A stretch of DNA of 64,000 nucleotides, from positions 23,258,673 to 23,322,672 of the forward strand of contig NC_135562.1 in assembly GCF_964340395.1 (NCBI RefSeq), read 5' to 3'. This DNA is from Glandiceps talaboti. Taxonomy: Eukaryota; Hemichordata; Enteropneusta; Spengelidae. Positions within the stretch are counted from its first letter, which is position 1. Every line of letters starts with the position of its first letter. Below, one piece after another: positions 12,591-26,300 of the stretch. The notes under the pieces were generated by a model that was not told the DNA's origin, searched no databases, and saw only the letters and a list, made by a program, of their open reading frames with translations. A program made the position numbers and the translations under genes.

Positions 12591-13135
12591 ATTATATCTA
12601 GTGACGTCATGACAATACGATGGTTATTACGTCTAGTGGCATCATGACAACACCATGGATATTATATCTAGTGACACTGACAACACAATGGTTATGTCTA
12701 GAGACGTCATAACAACACCATATGGTTATTATGTCTAGTGACGTCATGACAGCACCATATGGTTATTATATCTAGTGACACTGACAACACCATGGTTATT
12801 ATGTCTAGTTACACTGACAACACCATGGTTATTATGTCTAGTGAAACTGACAACACCATGGTTATCATGTCTAGTGAAACTGACATCACCATGGTTATTA
12901 TGTCTAGTGAAACTGACATCACCATGGTTATCATGTCTAGTGAAACTGACATCACCATGGTTATCATGTCTAGTGAAACTGACATCACCATGGTTATTAT
13001 GTTCAGTGAAACTGACATCACCATGGTTATCATGTCTAGTGAAACTGACATCACCATGGTTATTATGTTCAGTGAAACTGACATCACCATGGTTATCATG
13101 TCTAGTGAAACTGACATCACCATGCTAGGTGGAGC
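12590..13135 (+). repeat. 33-bp minisatellite
   Basis: Irregular copies from 12590 pass into regular 33-bp units from about 12770 to 13130, each containing CACCATGGTTAT and ATGTCTAGTGAAACTGAC. Because 33 is a multiple of 3, three long frames stay open (two forward, one reverse). They are translation artefacts. Early units carry GACGTCATGACA variants that are lost in the regular part. Confidence 0.95.
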
Positions 13136-13868
13136 TCATCTTATGCCAATCACCATGTAAAAACTTCTTGTTGGTGATGTATACGAAGTCTTTTATTTTT
13201 ATAAATAATTCATGAATTCACAAAATATAACGATGTAGACTAGGTTACTATGGTTTACAAATAGATACTATCACGTGATATCAACCCAATGCTATGTCAC
13301 GTGATATCAACCCAATGCTATGCCTAGAATGATAGACAACTTAGGACACCATATGGGAAAGCACAGTTTGCTCAATAATGTAAATGGAGACGGTATAAAC
13401 TAACATGGTTAGGATGACCTCCCATGACAGTGGCGCCAATCCAACACTTAACAGCCATTGCTTACACTATCAATGCTTTGCACATGTTGGCCACAAGTTG
13501 CTTTGGTATTCTATTATTTCCAGTTATTAGAAATATACATTGTACGATCTTGTATGTATTGCAACGATATCGTGTTGGTCATTGTCGAGAAATGACGGGT
13601 TGTTTGATAGACGACAAAAATAATATATTGAAATAGTCCTTGTTTATAAACAGGCGAGGTATGTCAATTATATTCTATGAAAACTATTATTGTCTCTTCT
13701 CTCATTTTACTTTAGCCTAAAGACTCGTCACTGGTTGTCAAATCATTTCCATCGTTAATGTTAATGAACAATCGCTAGGTTTGAATGCCAATGACAAATC
13801 TCTGGGATTATTTCTCCCAGTACTCTACTCAACATTTGAAAAACTTTAGGATTGAAAATTGTATACTG
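13136..13868. other. Unrecognised sequence with a short tandem duplication
   Basis: A 27-bp unit containing TCACGTGATATCAACCCAAT occurs twice near 13270-13323. No gene is recognised in the remainder. Confidence 0.55.
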
Positions 13869-13999
13869 ATGGTGAGGTGTACTCAGAGTAACAGTTCTGT
13901 AGCATAGAGAATGGTGAGGTGCAGTCAGAGTAACAGTCCTGTAGTACAGAAAATGGTGAGGTGTATATTTAGAGTAACAGTCCTGTAGCATAAAGAATG

Positions 14000-16579
14000 G
14001 TGAGGTGTATATTTAGAGTAACAGTCCTGTAGCATAAAGAATGGTGAGGCGTATATTTAGAGTAACAGTCATGTAGCATAAAGAATGGTGAGGTGTATAT
14101 TTAGAGTAACAGTCCTGTAGCATAAAGAATGGTGAGGTGTATATTTAGAGTAACAGTCCTGTAGCATAGAGAATGGTGAGGTGTATATTTAGAGTAACAG
14201 TCCTGTAGCATAGAGAATGGTAAGGTGTATATTTAGAGTAACAGTCATGTAGCATAGAGAATGGTAAGGTGTATATTTAGAGTAACAGTCATGTAGTATA
14301 GAGAATGGTGAGGTGTACTCAAAGTAACAGTCCTGTAGTATAGAGAATGGTGAGGTGTATATTTAGAGTAACAGTCATGTAGCATAGAGAATGGTGAGGT
14401 GTACTCAAAGTAACAGTCCTGTAGTATAGAGAGTGGTGAGGTGTATATTTAGAGTAACAGTCATGTAGCATAAAGAATGGTGAGGTGTATATTTAGAGTA
14501 ACAGACCTGTAGCATAAATAATGGTGAGGTGTATATTTAGAGTCCTGTAGCATAGAGAATGGTAAGGTGTACTCAGAGTAACAGTCCTGTAGTATAGAGA
14601 ATGGCGAGGTGTATATTTAGAGTAGCAGTCCTGTAGCATAGAGAATGGCGAGGTGTATATTTAGAGTAACAGTCCTGTAGCATAGAGAATGGTGAGGTGC
14701 ACTCAGAGTAACAGTCCTGTAGCATAGAGAATGGTGAGGTGCACTCAGAGTAACAGTCCTGTAGTATAGAGAATGGTGAGGTGCACTCAGAGTAACAGTC
14801 CTGTAGTATAGAGAATGGCGAGGTGTATATTTAGAGTAACAGTCATGTAGCATAAAGAATGGTGAGGTGTATATTTAGAGTAACAGTCCTGTAGTATAGA
14901 GAATGGTGAGGTGTATATTTAGAGTAGCAGTCCTGTAGTATAGAGAATGGTGAGGTGTACTCAAAGTAACAGTCCTGTAGCATAGAGAGTGGCGAGGTGC
15001 ACTCAAAGTAACAGTCCTGTAGTATAGAGAATGGTAAGGTGTACTCAGAGTAACAGTCCTGTAGCATAGAGAGTGGCGAGGTGCACTCAAAGTAACAGTC
15101 CTGTAGCATAGAGAATGGTAAGGTGTACTCAGAGTAACAGTCCTGTAGTATAGAGAATGGCGAGGTGTATATTTAGAGTAACAGTCCTGTAGCATAGAGA
15201 ATGGTGAGGTGCACTCAGAGTAACAGTCCTGTAGCATAGAGAATGGTGAGGTGTATATTTAGAGTAACAGTCCTGTAGCATAGAGAATGGTGAGGTGTAT
15301 ATTTAGAGTAACAGTCCTGTAGCATAAAGAATGGTGAGGCGTATATTTAGAGTAACAGTCATGTAGCATAAAGAATGGTGAGGTGTATATTTAGAGTAAC
15401 AGTCCTGTAGCATAAAGAATGGTGAGGTGTATATTTAGAGTAACAGTCCTGTAGCATAGAGAATGGTGAGGTGTATATTTAGAGTAACAGTCCTGTAGCA
15501 TAGAGAATGGTAAGGTGTATATTTAGAGTAACAGTCATGTAGCATAGAGAATGGTAAGGTGTATATTTAGAGTAACAGTCATGTAGTATAGAGAATGGTG
15601 AGGTGTACTCAAAGTAACAGTCCTGTAGTATAGAGAATGGTGAGGTGTATATTTAGAGTAACAGTCATGTAGCATAGAGAATGGTGAGGTGTACTCAAAG
15701 TAACAGTCCTGTAGTATAGAGAGTGGTGAGGTGTATATTTAGAGTAACAGTCATGTAGCATAAAGAATGGTGAGGTGTATATTTAGAGTAACAGTCCTGT
15801 AGCATAAATAATGGTGAGGTGTATATTTAGAGTCCTGTAGCATAGAGAATGGTAAGGTGTACTCAGAGTAACAGTCCTGTAGTATAGAGAATGGCGAGGT
15901 GTATATTTAGAGTAGCAGTCCTGTAGCATAGAGAATGGCGAGGTGTATATTTAGAGTAACAGTCCTGTAGCATAGAGAATGGTGAGGTGCACTCAGAGTA
16001 ACAGTCCTGTAGCATAGAGAATGGTGAGGTGCACTCAGAGTAACAGTCCTGTAGTATAGAGAATGGTGAGGTGCACTCAGAGTAACAGTCCTGTAGTATA
16101 GAGAATGGCGAGGTGTATATTTAGAGTAACAGTCATGTAGCATAAAGAATGGTGAGGTGTATATTTAGAGTAACAGTCCTGTAGTATAGAGAATGGTGAG
16201 GTGTATATTTAGAGTAGCAGTCCTGTAGTATAGAGAATGGTGAGGTGTACTCAAAGTAACAGTCCTGTAGCATAGAGTGGCGAGGTGCACTCAAAGTAAC
16301 AGTCCTGTAGTATAGAGAATGGTAAGGTGTACTCAGAGTAACAGTCCTGTAGCATAGAGAGTGGCGAGGTGCACTCAAAGTAACAGTCCTGTAGCATAGA
16401 GAATGGTAAGGTGTACTCAGAGTAACAGTCCTGTAGTATAGAGAATGGCGAGGTGTATATTTAGAGTAACAGTCCTGTAGCATAGAGAATGGTGAGGTGC
16501 ACTCAGAGTAACAGTCCTGTAGCATAGAGAATGGTGAGGTGTATATTTAGAGTAACAGTCCTGTAGCATAGAGAATGGT
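14000..16579 (+). repeat. Two tandem 1,290-bp subrepeats
   Basis: Variant order in about 14000-15289 matches about 15290-16579 with a 1,290-bp offset. Scattered point differences exist, and a 2-bp loss occurs at about 16274 (AGAGTGG against AGAGAGTGG). This is an older duplication than the 3,524-bp one, which copied the second unit again. Confidence 0.75.
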
Positions 16580-18348
16580 GAGGTGTATATTTAGAGTAAC
16601 AGTCCTGTAGCATAGAGAATGGTGAGGTGCACTCAGAGTAACAGTCCTGTAGCATAGAGAATGGTGAGGTGTATATTTAGAGTAACAGTCCTGTAGCATA
16701 GAGAATGGTGAGGTGCACTCAGAGTAACAGTCCTGTAGCATAGAGAATGGTGAGGTGTATATTTAGAGTAGCAGTCCTGTAGCATAGAGAATGGTGAGGT
16801 GCACTCAGAGTAACAGTCCTGTAGCATAGAGAATGGTGAGGTGTATATTTAGAATAACAGTCCTGTAGCATAGAGAATGGTGAGGTGCACTCAGAGTAAC
16901 AGTCCTGTAGCATAGAGAATGGTGAGGTGTATATTTAGAGTAGCAGTCCTGTAGCATAGAGAATGGCGAGGTGTATATATTTAGAGTAACAGTCCTGTAG
17001 CATAGAGAATGGTGAGGTGCACTCAGAGTAACAGTCCTGTAGTATAGAGAATGGCGAGGTGTATATTTAGAGTAACAGTCCTGTAGTATAGAGAATGGTG
17101 AGGTGTATATTTAGAGGAACAGTCCTGTAGCATAAAGAATGGTGAGGCGTATATTTAGAGTAACAGTCCTGTAGCATAGAGAATGGTAAGGTGTATATTT
17201 AGAGTAGCAGTCCTGTAGCATAGAGAATGGTGAGGTGCACTCAGAGTAACAGTCCTGTAGTATAGAGAATGGTGAGGTGTATATTTAGAGTAACAGTCCT
17301 GTAGCATAGAGAATGGTGAGGTGTATATTTAGAGTAACAGTCCTGTAGCATAAAGAATGGTGAGGTGTATATTTAGAGTAACAGTCATGTAGCATAAAGA
17401 ATGGTGAGGTGTATATTTAGAGTAACAGTCATGTAGCATAAAGAATGGTGAGGTGTATATTTAGAGTAACAGTCCTGTAGTATAGAGAATGGTGAGGTGT
17501 ACTCAAAGTAACAGTCCTGTAGCATAGAGAGTGGCGAGGTGCACTCAAAGTAACAGTCCTGTAGTATAGAGAATGGTAAGGTGTACTCAGAGTAACAGTC
17601 CTGTAGCATAGAGAGTGGCGAGGTGCACTCAAAGTAACAGTCCTGTAGCATAGAGAATGGTAAGGTGTACTCAGAGTAACAGTCCTGTAGCATAGAGAGT
17701 GGCGAGGTGTATATTTAGAGTAGCAGTCCTGTAGCATAGAGATTGGCGAGGTGTATATTTAGCGTAGCAGTCCTGTAGCATAGAGAATGGCGAGGTGCAC
17801 TCAAAGTAAGTCCTGTAGTATAGAGAATGGTAAGGTGTACTCAAAGTAGCAGTCCTGTAGCATAGCGAGTGGCGAGGTGTATATTTAGAGTAACAGTCCT
17901 GTAGCATAGAGAATGGTGAGGTGCACTCAAAGTAAGTCCTGTAGTATAGAGAATGGTAAGGTGTACTCAAAGTAGCAGTCCTGTAGCATAGCGAGTGGCG
18001 AGGTGTATATTTAGAGTAACAGTCCTGTAGCATAGAGAATGGTGAGGTGCACTCAAAGTAACAGTCCTGTAGTATAGAGAATGGTAAGGTGTACTCAAAG
18101 TAGCAGTCCTGTAGCATAGAGAGTGGCGAGGTGTATATTTAGCGTAGCAGTCCTGTAGCATAGAGAATGGCGAGGTACACTCAAAGTAACAGTCCTGTAG
18201 TATAGAGAATGGTAAGGTGTACTCAAAGTAGCAGTCCTGTAGTATAGAGAATGGCGAGGTGTATATTTAGAGTAACAGTCCTGTAGCATAGAGAATGGTG
18301 AGGTGTATATTTAGAGTAACAGTCCTGTAGCATAGAGAATGGTGAGGT
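14825..18348 (+). repeat. Higher-order repeat, copy 1 (3,524 bp)
   Basis: Landmark variants in this block recur exactly 3,524 bp downstream. Examples are the CGTATATTTAGAG unit at 15336 and 18860, the TATATATTTAG insertion near 16975 and 20500, and the AAGTAAGTCC deletion units near 17810 and 21334. I saw no differences at the landmarks compared. The block itself contains the second copy of a 1,290-bp subrepeat. Confidence 0.85.
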
Positions 18349-21300
18349 GTATATTTAGAGTAACAGTCATGTAGCATAAAGAATGGTGAGGTGTATATTT
18401 AGAGTAACAGTCCTGTAGTATAGAGAATGGTGAGGTGTATATTTAGAGTAGCAGTCCTGTAGTATAGAGAATGGTGAGGTGTACTCAAAGTAACAGTCCT
18501 GTAGCATAGAGAGTGGCGAGGTGCACTCAAAGTAACAGTCCTGTAGTATAGAGAATGGTAAGGTGTACTCAGAGTAACAGTCCTGTAGCATAGAGAGTGG
18601 CGAGGTGCACTCAAAGTAACAGTCCTGTAGCATAGAGAATGGTAAGGTGTACTCAGAGTAACAGTCCTGTAGTATAGAGAATGGCGAGGTGTATATTTAG
18701 AGTAACAGTCCTGTAGCATAGAGAATGGTGAGGTGCACTCAGAGTAACAGTCCTGTAGCATAGAGAATGGTGAGGTGTATATTTAGAGTAACAGTCCTGT
18801 AGCATAGAGAATGGTGAGGTGTATATTTAGAGTAACAGTCCTGTAGCATAAAGAATGGTGAGGCGTATATTTAGAGTAACAGTCATGTAGCATAAAGAAT
18901 GGTGAGGTGTATATTTAGAGTAACAGTCCTGTAGCATAAAGAATGGTGAGGTGTATATTTAGAGTAACAGTCCTGTAGCATAGAGAATGGTGAGGTGTAT
19001 ATTTAGAGTAACAGTCCTGTAGCATAGAGAATGGTAAGGTGTATATTTAGAGTAACAGTCATGTAGCATAGAGAATGGTAAGGTGTATATTTAGAGTAAC
19101 AGTCATGTAGTATAGAGAATGGTGAGGTGTACTCAAAGTAACAGTCCTGTAGTATAGAGAATGGTGAGGTGTATATTTAGAGTAACAGTCATGTAGCATA
19201 GAGAATGGTGAGGTGTACTCAAAGTAACAGTCCTGTAGTATAGAGAGTGGTGAGGTGTATATTTAGAGTAACAGTCATGTAGCATAAAGAATGGTGAGGT
19301 GTATATTTAGAGTAACAGTCCTGTAGCATAAATAATGGTGAGGTGTATATTTAGAGTCCTGTAGCATAGAGAATGGTAAGGTGTACTCAGAGTAACAGTC
19401 CTGTAGTATAGAGAATGGCGAGGTGTATATTTAGAGTAGCAGTCCTGTAGCATAGAGAATGGCGAGGTGTATATTTAGAGTAACAGTCCTGTAGCATAGA
19501 GAATGGTGAGGTGCACTCAGAGTAACAGTCCTGTAGCATAGAGAATGGTGAGGTGCACTCAGAGTAACAGTCCTGTAGTATAGAGAATGGTGAGGTGCAC
19601 TCAGAGTAACAGTCCTGTAGTATAGAGAATGGCGAGGTGTATATTTAGAGTAACAGTCATGTAGCATAAAGAATGGTGAGGTGTATATTTAGAGTAACAG
19701 TCCTGTAGTATAGAGAATGGTGAGGTGTATATTTAGAGTAGCAGTCCTGTAGTATAGAGAATGGTGAGGTGTACTCAAAGTAACAGTCCTGTAGCATAGA
19801 GTGGCGAGGTGCACTCAAAGTAACAGTCCTGTAGTATAGAGAATGGTAAGGTGTACTCAGAGTAACAGTCCTGTAGCATAGAGAGTGGCGAGGTGCACTC
19901 AAAGTAACAGTCCTGTAGCATAGAGAATGGTAAGGTGTACTCAGAGTAACAGTCCTGTAGTATAGAGAATGGCGAGGTGTATATTTAGAGTAACAGTCCT
20001 GTAGCATAGAGAATGGTGAGGTGCACTCAGAGTAACAGTCCTGTAGCATAGAGAATGGTGAGGTGTATATTTAGAGTAACAGTCCTGTAGCATAGAGAAT
20101 GGTGAGGTGTATATTTAGAGTAACAGTCCTGTAGCATAGAGAATGGTGAGGTGCACTCAGAGTAACAGTCCTGTAGCATAGAGAATGGTGAGGTGTATAT
20201 TTAGAGTAACAGTCCTGTAGCATAGAGAATGGTGAGGTGCACTCAGAGTAACAGTCCTGTAGCATAGAGAATGGTGAGGTGTATATTTAGAGTAGCAGTC
20301 CTGTAGCATAGAGAATGGTGAGGTGCACTCAGAGTAACAGTCCTGTAGCATAGAGAATGGTGAGGTGTATATTTAGAATAACAGTCCTGTAGCATAGAGA
20401 ATGGTGAGGTGCACTCAGAGTAACAGTCCTGTAGCATAGAGAATGGTGAGGTGTATATTTAGAGTAGCAGTCCTGTAGCATAGAGAATGGCGAGGTGTAT
20501 ATATTTAGAGTAACAGTCCTGTAGCATAGAGAATGGTGAGGTGCACTCAGAGTAACAGTCCTGTAGTATAGAGAATGGCGAGGTGTATATTTAGAGTAAC
20601 AGTCCTGTAGTATAGAGAATGGTGAGGTGTATATTTAGAGGAACAGTCCTGTAGCATAAAGAATGGTGAGGCGTATATTTAGAGTAACAGTCCTGTAGCA
20701 TAGAGAATGGTAAGGTGTATATTTAGAGTAGCAGTCCTGTAGCATAGAGAATGGTGAGGTGCACTCAGAGTAACAGTCCTGTAGTATAGAGAATGGTGAG
20801 GTGTATATTTAGAGTAACAGTCCTGTAGCATAGAGAATGGTGAGGTGTATATTTAGAGTAACAGTCCTGTAGCATAAAGAATGGTGAGGTGTATATTTAG
20901 AGTAACAGTCATGTAGCATAAAGAATGGTGAGGTGTATATTTAGAGTAACAGTCATGTAGCATAAAGAATGGTGAGGTGTATATTTAGAGTAACAGTCCT
21001 GTAGTATAGAGAATGGTGAGGTGTACTCAAAGTAACAGTCCTGTAGCATAGAGAGTGGCGAGGTGCACTCAAAGTAACAGTCCTGTAGTATAGAGAATGG
21101 TAAGGTGTACTCAGAGTAACAGTCCTGTAGCATAGAGAGTGGCGAGGTGCACTCAAAGTAACAGTCCTGTAGCATAGAGAATGGTAAGGTGTACTCAGAG
21201 TAACAGTCCTGTAGCATAGAGAGTGGCGAGGTGTATATTTAGAGTAGCAGTCCTGTAGCATAGAGATTGGCGAGGTGTATATTTAGCGTAGCAGTCCTGT

Positions 21301-21872
21301 AGCATAGAGAATGGCGAGGTGCACTCAAAGTAAGTCCTGTAGTATAGAGAATGGTAAGGTGTACTCAAAGTAGCAGTCCTGTAGCATAGCGAGTGGCGAG
21401 GTGTATATTTAGAGTAACAGTCCTGTAGCATAGAGAATGGTGAGGTGCACTCAAAGTAAGTCCTGTAGTATAGAGAATGGTAAGGTGTACTCAAAGTAGC
21501 AGTCCTGTAGCATAGCGAGTGGCGAGGTGTATATTTAGAGTAACAGTCCTGTAGCATAGAGAATGGTGAGGTGCACTCAAAGTAACAGTCCTGTAGTATA
21601 GAGAATGGTAAGGTGTACTCAAAGTAGCAGTCCTGTAGCATAGAGAGTGGCGAGGTGTATATTTAGCGTAGCAGTCCTGTAGCATAGAGAATGGCGAGGT
21701 ACACTCAAAGTAACAGTCCTGTAGTATAGAGAATGGTAAGGTGTACTCAAAGTAGCAGTCCTGTAGTATAGAGAATGGCGAGGTGTATATTTAGAGTAAC
21801 AGTCCTGTAGCATAGAGAATGGTGAGGTGTATATTTAGAGTAACAGTCCTGTAGCATAGAGAATGGTGAGGT
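18349..21872 (+). repeat. Higher-order repeat, copy 2 (3,524 bp)
   Basis: This is the tandem second copy of the block at 14825-18348, in the same orientation and directly abutting it. After about 21.87 kb the order continues with a shortened, rearranged third copy to 22.84 kb. Confidence 0.85.
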
Positions 21873-22840
21873 GTATATTTAGAGTAACAGTCATGTAGCA
21901 TAAAGAATGGTGAGGTGTATATTTAGAGTAACAGTCCTGTAGTATAGAGAATGGTGAGGTGTACTCAAAGTAACAGTCCTGTAGCATAGAGAGTGGCGAG
22001 GTGCACTCAAAGTAACAGTCCTGTAGTATAGAGAATGGTAAGGTGTACTCAGAGTAACAGTCCTGTAGCATAGAGAGTGGCGAGGTGCACTCAAAGTAAC
22101 AGTCCTGTAGCATAGAGAATGGTAAGGTGTACTCAGAGTAACAGTCCTGTAGCATAGAGAGTGGCGAGGTGTACTCAAAGTAACAGTCCTGTAGCATAGA
22201 GAGTGGCGAGGTGTATATTTAGAGTAGCAGTCCTGTAGCATAGAGAATGGCGAGGTGCACTCAAAGTAAGTCCTGTAGTATAGAGAATGGTAAGGTGTAC
22301 TCAAAGTAGCAGTCCTGTAGCATAGCGAGTGGCGAGGTGTATATTTAGAGTAACAGTCCTGTAGCATAGAGAATGGTGAGGTGCACTCAAAGTAAGTCCT
22401 GTAGTATAGAGAATGGTAAGGTGTACTCAAAGTAGCAGTCCTGTAGCATAGCGAGTGGCGAGGTGTATATTTAGAGTAACAGTCCTGTAGCATAGAGAAT
22501 GGTGAGGTGCACTCAAAGTAACAGTCCTGTAGTATAGAGAATGGTAAGGTGTACTCAAAGTAGCAGTCCTGTAGCATAGAGAGTGGCGAGGTGTATATTT
22601 AGCGTAGCAGTCCTGTAGCATAGAGAATGGCGAGGTACACTCAAAGTAACAGTCCTGTAGTATAGAGAATGGTAAGGTGTACTCAAAGTAGCAGTCCTGT
22701 AGCATAGAGAGTGGCGAGGTACACTCAAAGTAACAGTCCTGTAGTATAGAGAATGGTAAGGTGTACTCAAAGTAGCAGTCCTGTAGCATAGAGAGTGGCG
22801 AGGTGTATAGAGTAGCAGTCCTGTAGCATAGAGAATGGGG

Positions 22841-23308
22841 CTATGATAGTGCAACGATATTAAAGTGTTTGGGCTATATACGTTTTGTGTGTATACTTCA
22901 AATGTGTACTGAATACACATCATCATATCATGAATGATATAATATACGGAGAGGATAAAATACAGTAGTACACCAGAGTTTATAATGAAGATAAAACGAG
23001 CTAGACGAAAGATTATATTCTAATTTGAAATTATTCATTGCTCAGGTAACTTTTACTGACAGCAAAACAACGCATCAACACATACATGGCTTTCTCTCGT
23101 CCCACACTGTATGTAGACATACATGATATATGTCCTCCTGTCGAACGACCCCGGGGTTCCACGTAAAAGTTGCGGTGCTATCTTTAGGAATTAGATATAA
23201 TCTAGGCAGAAATATCATTGCTATATGTATATGTATATGTATATTCTTGTATTTTGTATTTTGATGAAACGGATTCAACAACAGACTTCTCAAAGATGTC
23301 CCATGGGG
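22841..23308. other. Unrecognised spacer between two arrays
   Basis: Non-repetitive AT-rich sequence with a short (TATATG)n stretch near 23223-23243. No gene is recognised. Confidence 0.6.
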
Positions 23309-26300
23309 TAGTACGTAGGGTATTGAGGTAGTGCAAGGGTATTGGGGTATCTGTCACCAGTTATAATTGTGGTAGTACGTAGGGCATTGGGGTATCTGTC
23401 ACCAGTTATGATTGTGGTAGTACACAGGGTATTGGGGGATCTGTCACCAGTTATAATTGTGGTAGTACGTAGGGTATTGGGGAATCTGTCACCAGTTATA
23501 ATTGTGGTAGTGCACAGGGTATTGGGGTATCTGTCACCAGTTATAATTGTGGTAGTACGTAGGGTATTGGGGTATCTGTCACCAGTTATAATTGTGGTAG
23601 TGCACAGGGTATTGGGGTATCTGTCACCAGTTATAATTGTGGTAGTACGTAGGGTATTGGGGTATCTGTCACCAGTTATAATTGTGGTACTACACAGGGT
23701 ATTGGGGTATCTGTCACCAGTTATAATTGTGGTAGTGCACAGGGTATTGGGGTATCTGTCACCAGTTATAATTGTGGTAGTACGTAGGGTATTGGGGTAT
23801 CTGTCACCAGTTATAATTGTGGTAGTGCACAGGGTATTGGGGTATCTGTCACCAGTTATAATTGTGGTAGTGCACAGGGTATTGGGGTATCTGTCACCAG
23901 TTATAATTGTGGTAGTGCACAGGGTATTGGGGTATCTGTCACCAGTTATAATTGTGGTAGTACACATGGTATTGGGGTATCTGTCACCAGTTATAATTGT
24001 GGTAGTACGTAGGGTATTGGGGTATCTGTCACCAGTTATAATTGTGGTAGTGCACAGGGTATTGGGGTATCTGTCACCAGTTATAATTGTGGTAGTGCAC
24101 AGGGTATTGGGGTATCTGTCACCAGTTATAATTGTGGTAGTACACATGGTATTGGGGTATCTGTCACCAGTTATAATTGTGGTAGTACGTAGGGTATTGG
24201 GGTATCTGTCACCAGTTATAATTGTGGTAGTACACAGGGTATTGGGGTATCTGTCACCAGTTATAATTGTGGTAGTACACAGGGTATTGGGGTATCTATC
24301 ACCAGTTATAATTGTGGTAGTACACAGGGTATTTTGGTATCTGTCACCAGTTATAATTGTGGTAGTACACAGGGTATTGGGGTATCTGTCACCAGTTATA
24401 ATTGTGGTAGTACACATGGTATTGGGGTATCTGTCACCAGTTATAATTGTGGTAGTGCACAGGGTATTGGGGTATCTGTCACCAGTTATAATTGTGGTAG
24501 TGCACAGGGTATTGGGGTATCTGTCACCAGTTATAATTGTGGTAGTGCACAGGGTATTGGGGTATCTGTCACCAGTTATAATTGTGGTAGTGCACATGGT
24601 ATTGGGGTATCTGTCACCAGTTATAATTGTGGTAGTACGTAGGGTATTGGGGTATCTGTCACCAGTTATAATTGTGGTAGTACACAGGGTATTGGGGTAT
24701 CTGTCACCAGTTATAATTGTGGTAGTACACAGGGTATTGGGGTATCTATCACCAGTTATAATTGTGGTAGTACGTAGGGTATTGGGGTATCTGTCACCAG
24801 TTATAATTGTGATAGTACACAGGGTATTTGGGTATCTGTCACCAGTTATAATTGTGGTAGTACACAGGGTATTTGGGTATCTGTCACCAGTTATAATTGT
24901 GGTAGTACACAGGGTATTGGGGTATCTGTCACCAGTTATAATTGTGGTAGTACACAGAGTATTGGGGTATCTGTCACCAGTTATAATTGTGGTAGTACAC
25001 AGGGTATTGGGGTATCTGTCACCAGTTATAATTGTGGTAGTACACAGGGTATTGGGGTATCTATCACCAGTTATAATTGTGGTAGTACACAGGGTATTTG
25101 GGTATCTGTCACCAGTTATAATTGTGGTAGTACACAGGGTATTGGGGTATCTGTCACCAGTTATAATTGTGGTAGTACGTAGGGTATTGGGGTATCTGTC
25201 ACCAGTTATAATTGTGGTAGTACGCAGGGTATTGGGGTATCTGTCACCAGTTATAATTGTGGTAGTACGTAGGGTATTGGGGTATCTGTCACCAGTTATA
25301 ATTGTGGTAGTACACAGGGTATTGGGTATCTGTCACCAGTTATAATTGTGGTAGTACACAGGGTATTGGGGTATCTGTCACCAGTTATAATTGTGGTAGT
25401 ACACAGGGTATTGGGGTATCTGTCACCAGTTATAATTGTGGTAGTACACAGGGTATTGGGGTATCTGTCACTAGTTATAATTGTGGTAGTACACAGGGTA
25501 TTGGGGTATCTGTCACCAGTTATAATTGTGGTAGTACACAGGGTATTGGGGTATCTGTCACCAGTTATAATTGTGGTAGTACACAGGGTATTGGGGTATC
25601 TGTCACCAGTTATAATTGTGGTAGTACACAGGGTATTGGGGTATCTGTCACCAGTTATAATTGTGGTAGTACACAGGGTATTGGGGTATCTGTCACCAGT
25701 TATAATTGTGGTAGTACGTAGGGTATTGGGGTATCTGTCACCAGTTATAATTGTGGTAGTACACAGGGTATTGGGGTATCTGTCACCAGTTATAATTGTG
25801 GTAGTGCACAGGGTATTGGGGTATCTGTCACCAGTTATAATTGTAGTAGTACGTAGGGTATTGGGGTATCTGTCACCAGTTATAATTGTGGTAGTGCACA
25901 GGGTATTGGGGTATCTGTCACCAGTTATAATTGTGGTAGTGCACAGGGTATTGGGGTATCTGTCACCAGTTATAATTGTGGTAGTGCACAGGGTATTGGG
26001 GTATCTGTCACCAGTTATAATTGTGGTAGTACACATGGTATTGGGGTATCTGTCACCAGTTATAATTGTGGTAGTACGTAGGGTATTGGGGTATCTGTCA
26101 CCAGTTATAATTGTGGTAGTACACAGGGTATTGGGGTATCTGTCACCAGTTATAATTGTGGTAGTACACAGGGTATTGGGGTATCTGTCACCAGTTATAA
26201 TTGTGGTAGTACACAGGGTATTGGGGTATCTGTCACCAGTTATAATTGTGGTAGTACACAGGGTATTGGGGTATCTGTCACCAGTTATAATTGTGGTAGT

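Larger units (their letters stand above)
13869..22840 (+). repeat. 42/44-bp minisatellite array, about 9 kb
   Basis: About 200 head-to-tail units alternate between two main types. A 44-bp form contains GTATATTTAGAGTAACAGTC, and a 42-bp form has the shorter centre CACTCAGAGTAACAGTC. Both end in TGTAGCATAGAGAATG-like sequence. Point variants (CATGTAG, TAAAGAATG, GTGGCGAGG) mark units and expose a higher-order structure. The many Cys/Tyr/Ser/Leu-rich minus-strand frames are repeat translations. Confidence 0.97.

Noticed and set aside
12759-13160. Three overlapping open frames of 104-133 codons
   Set aside because: 33-bp minisatellite translation on both strands.
14617-22926. Dozens of Cys/Tyr/Ser/Leu-rich minus-strand frames
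   Set aside because: All are translations of the 42/44-bp minisatellite. Overlapping frames change with each indel in the unit.
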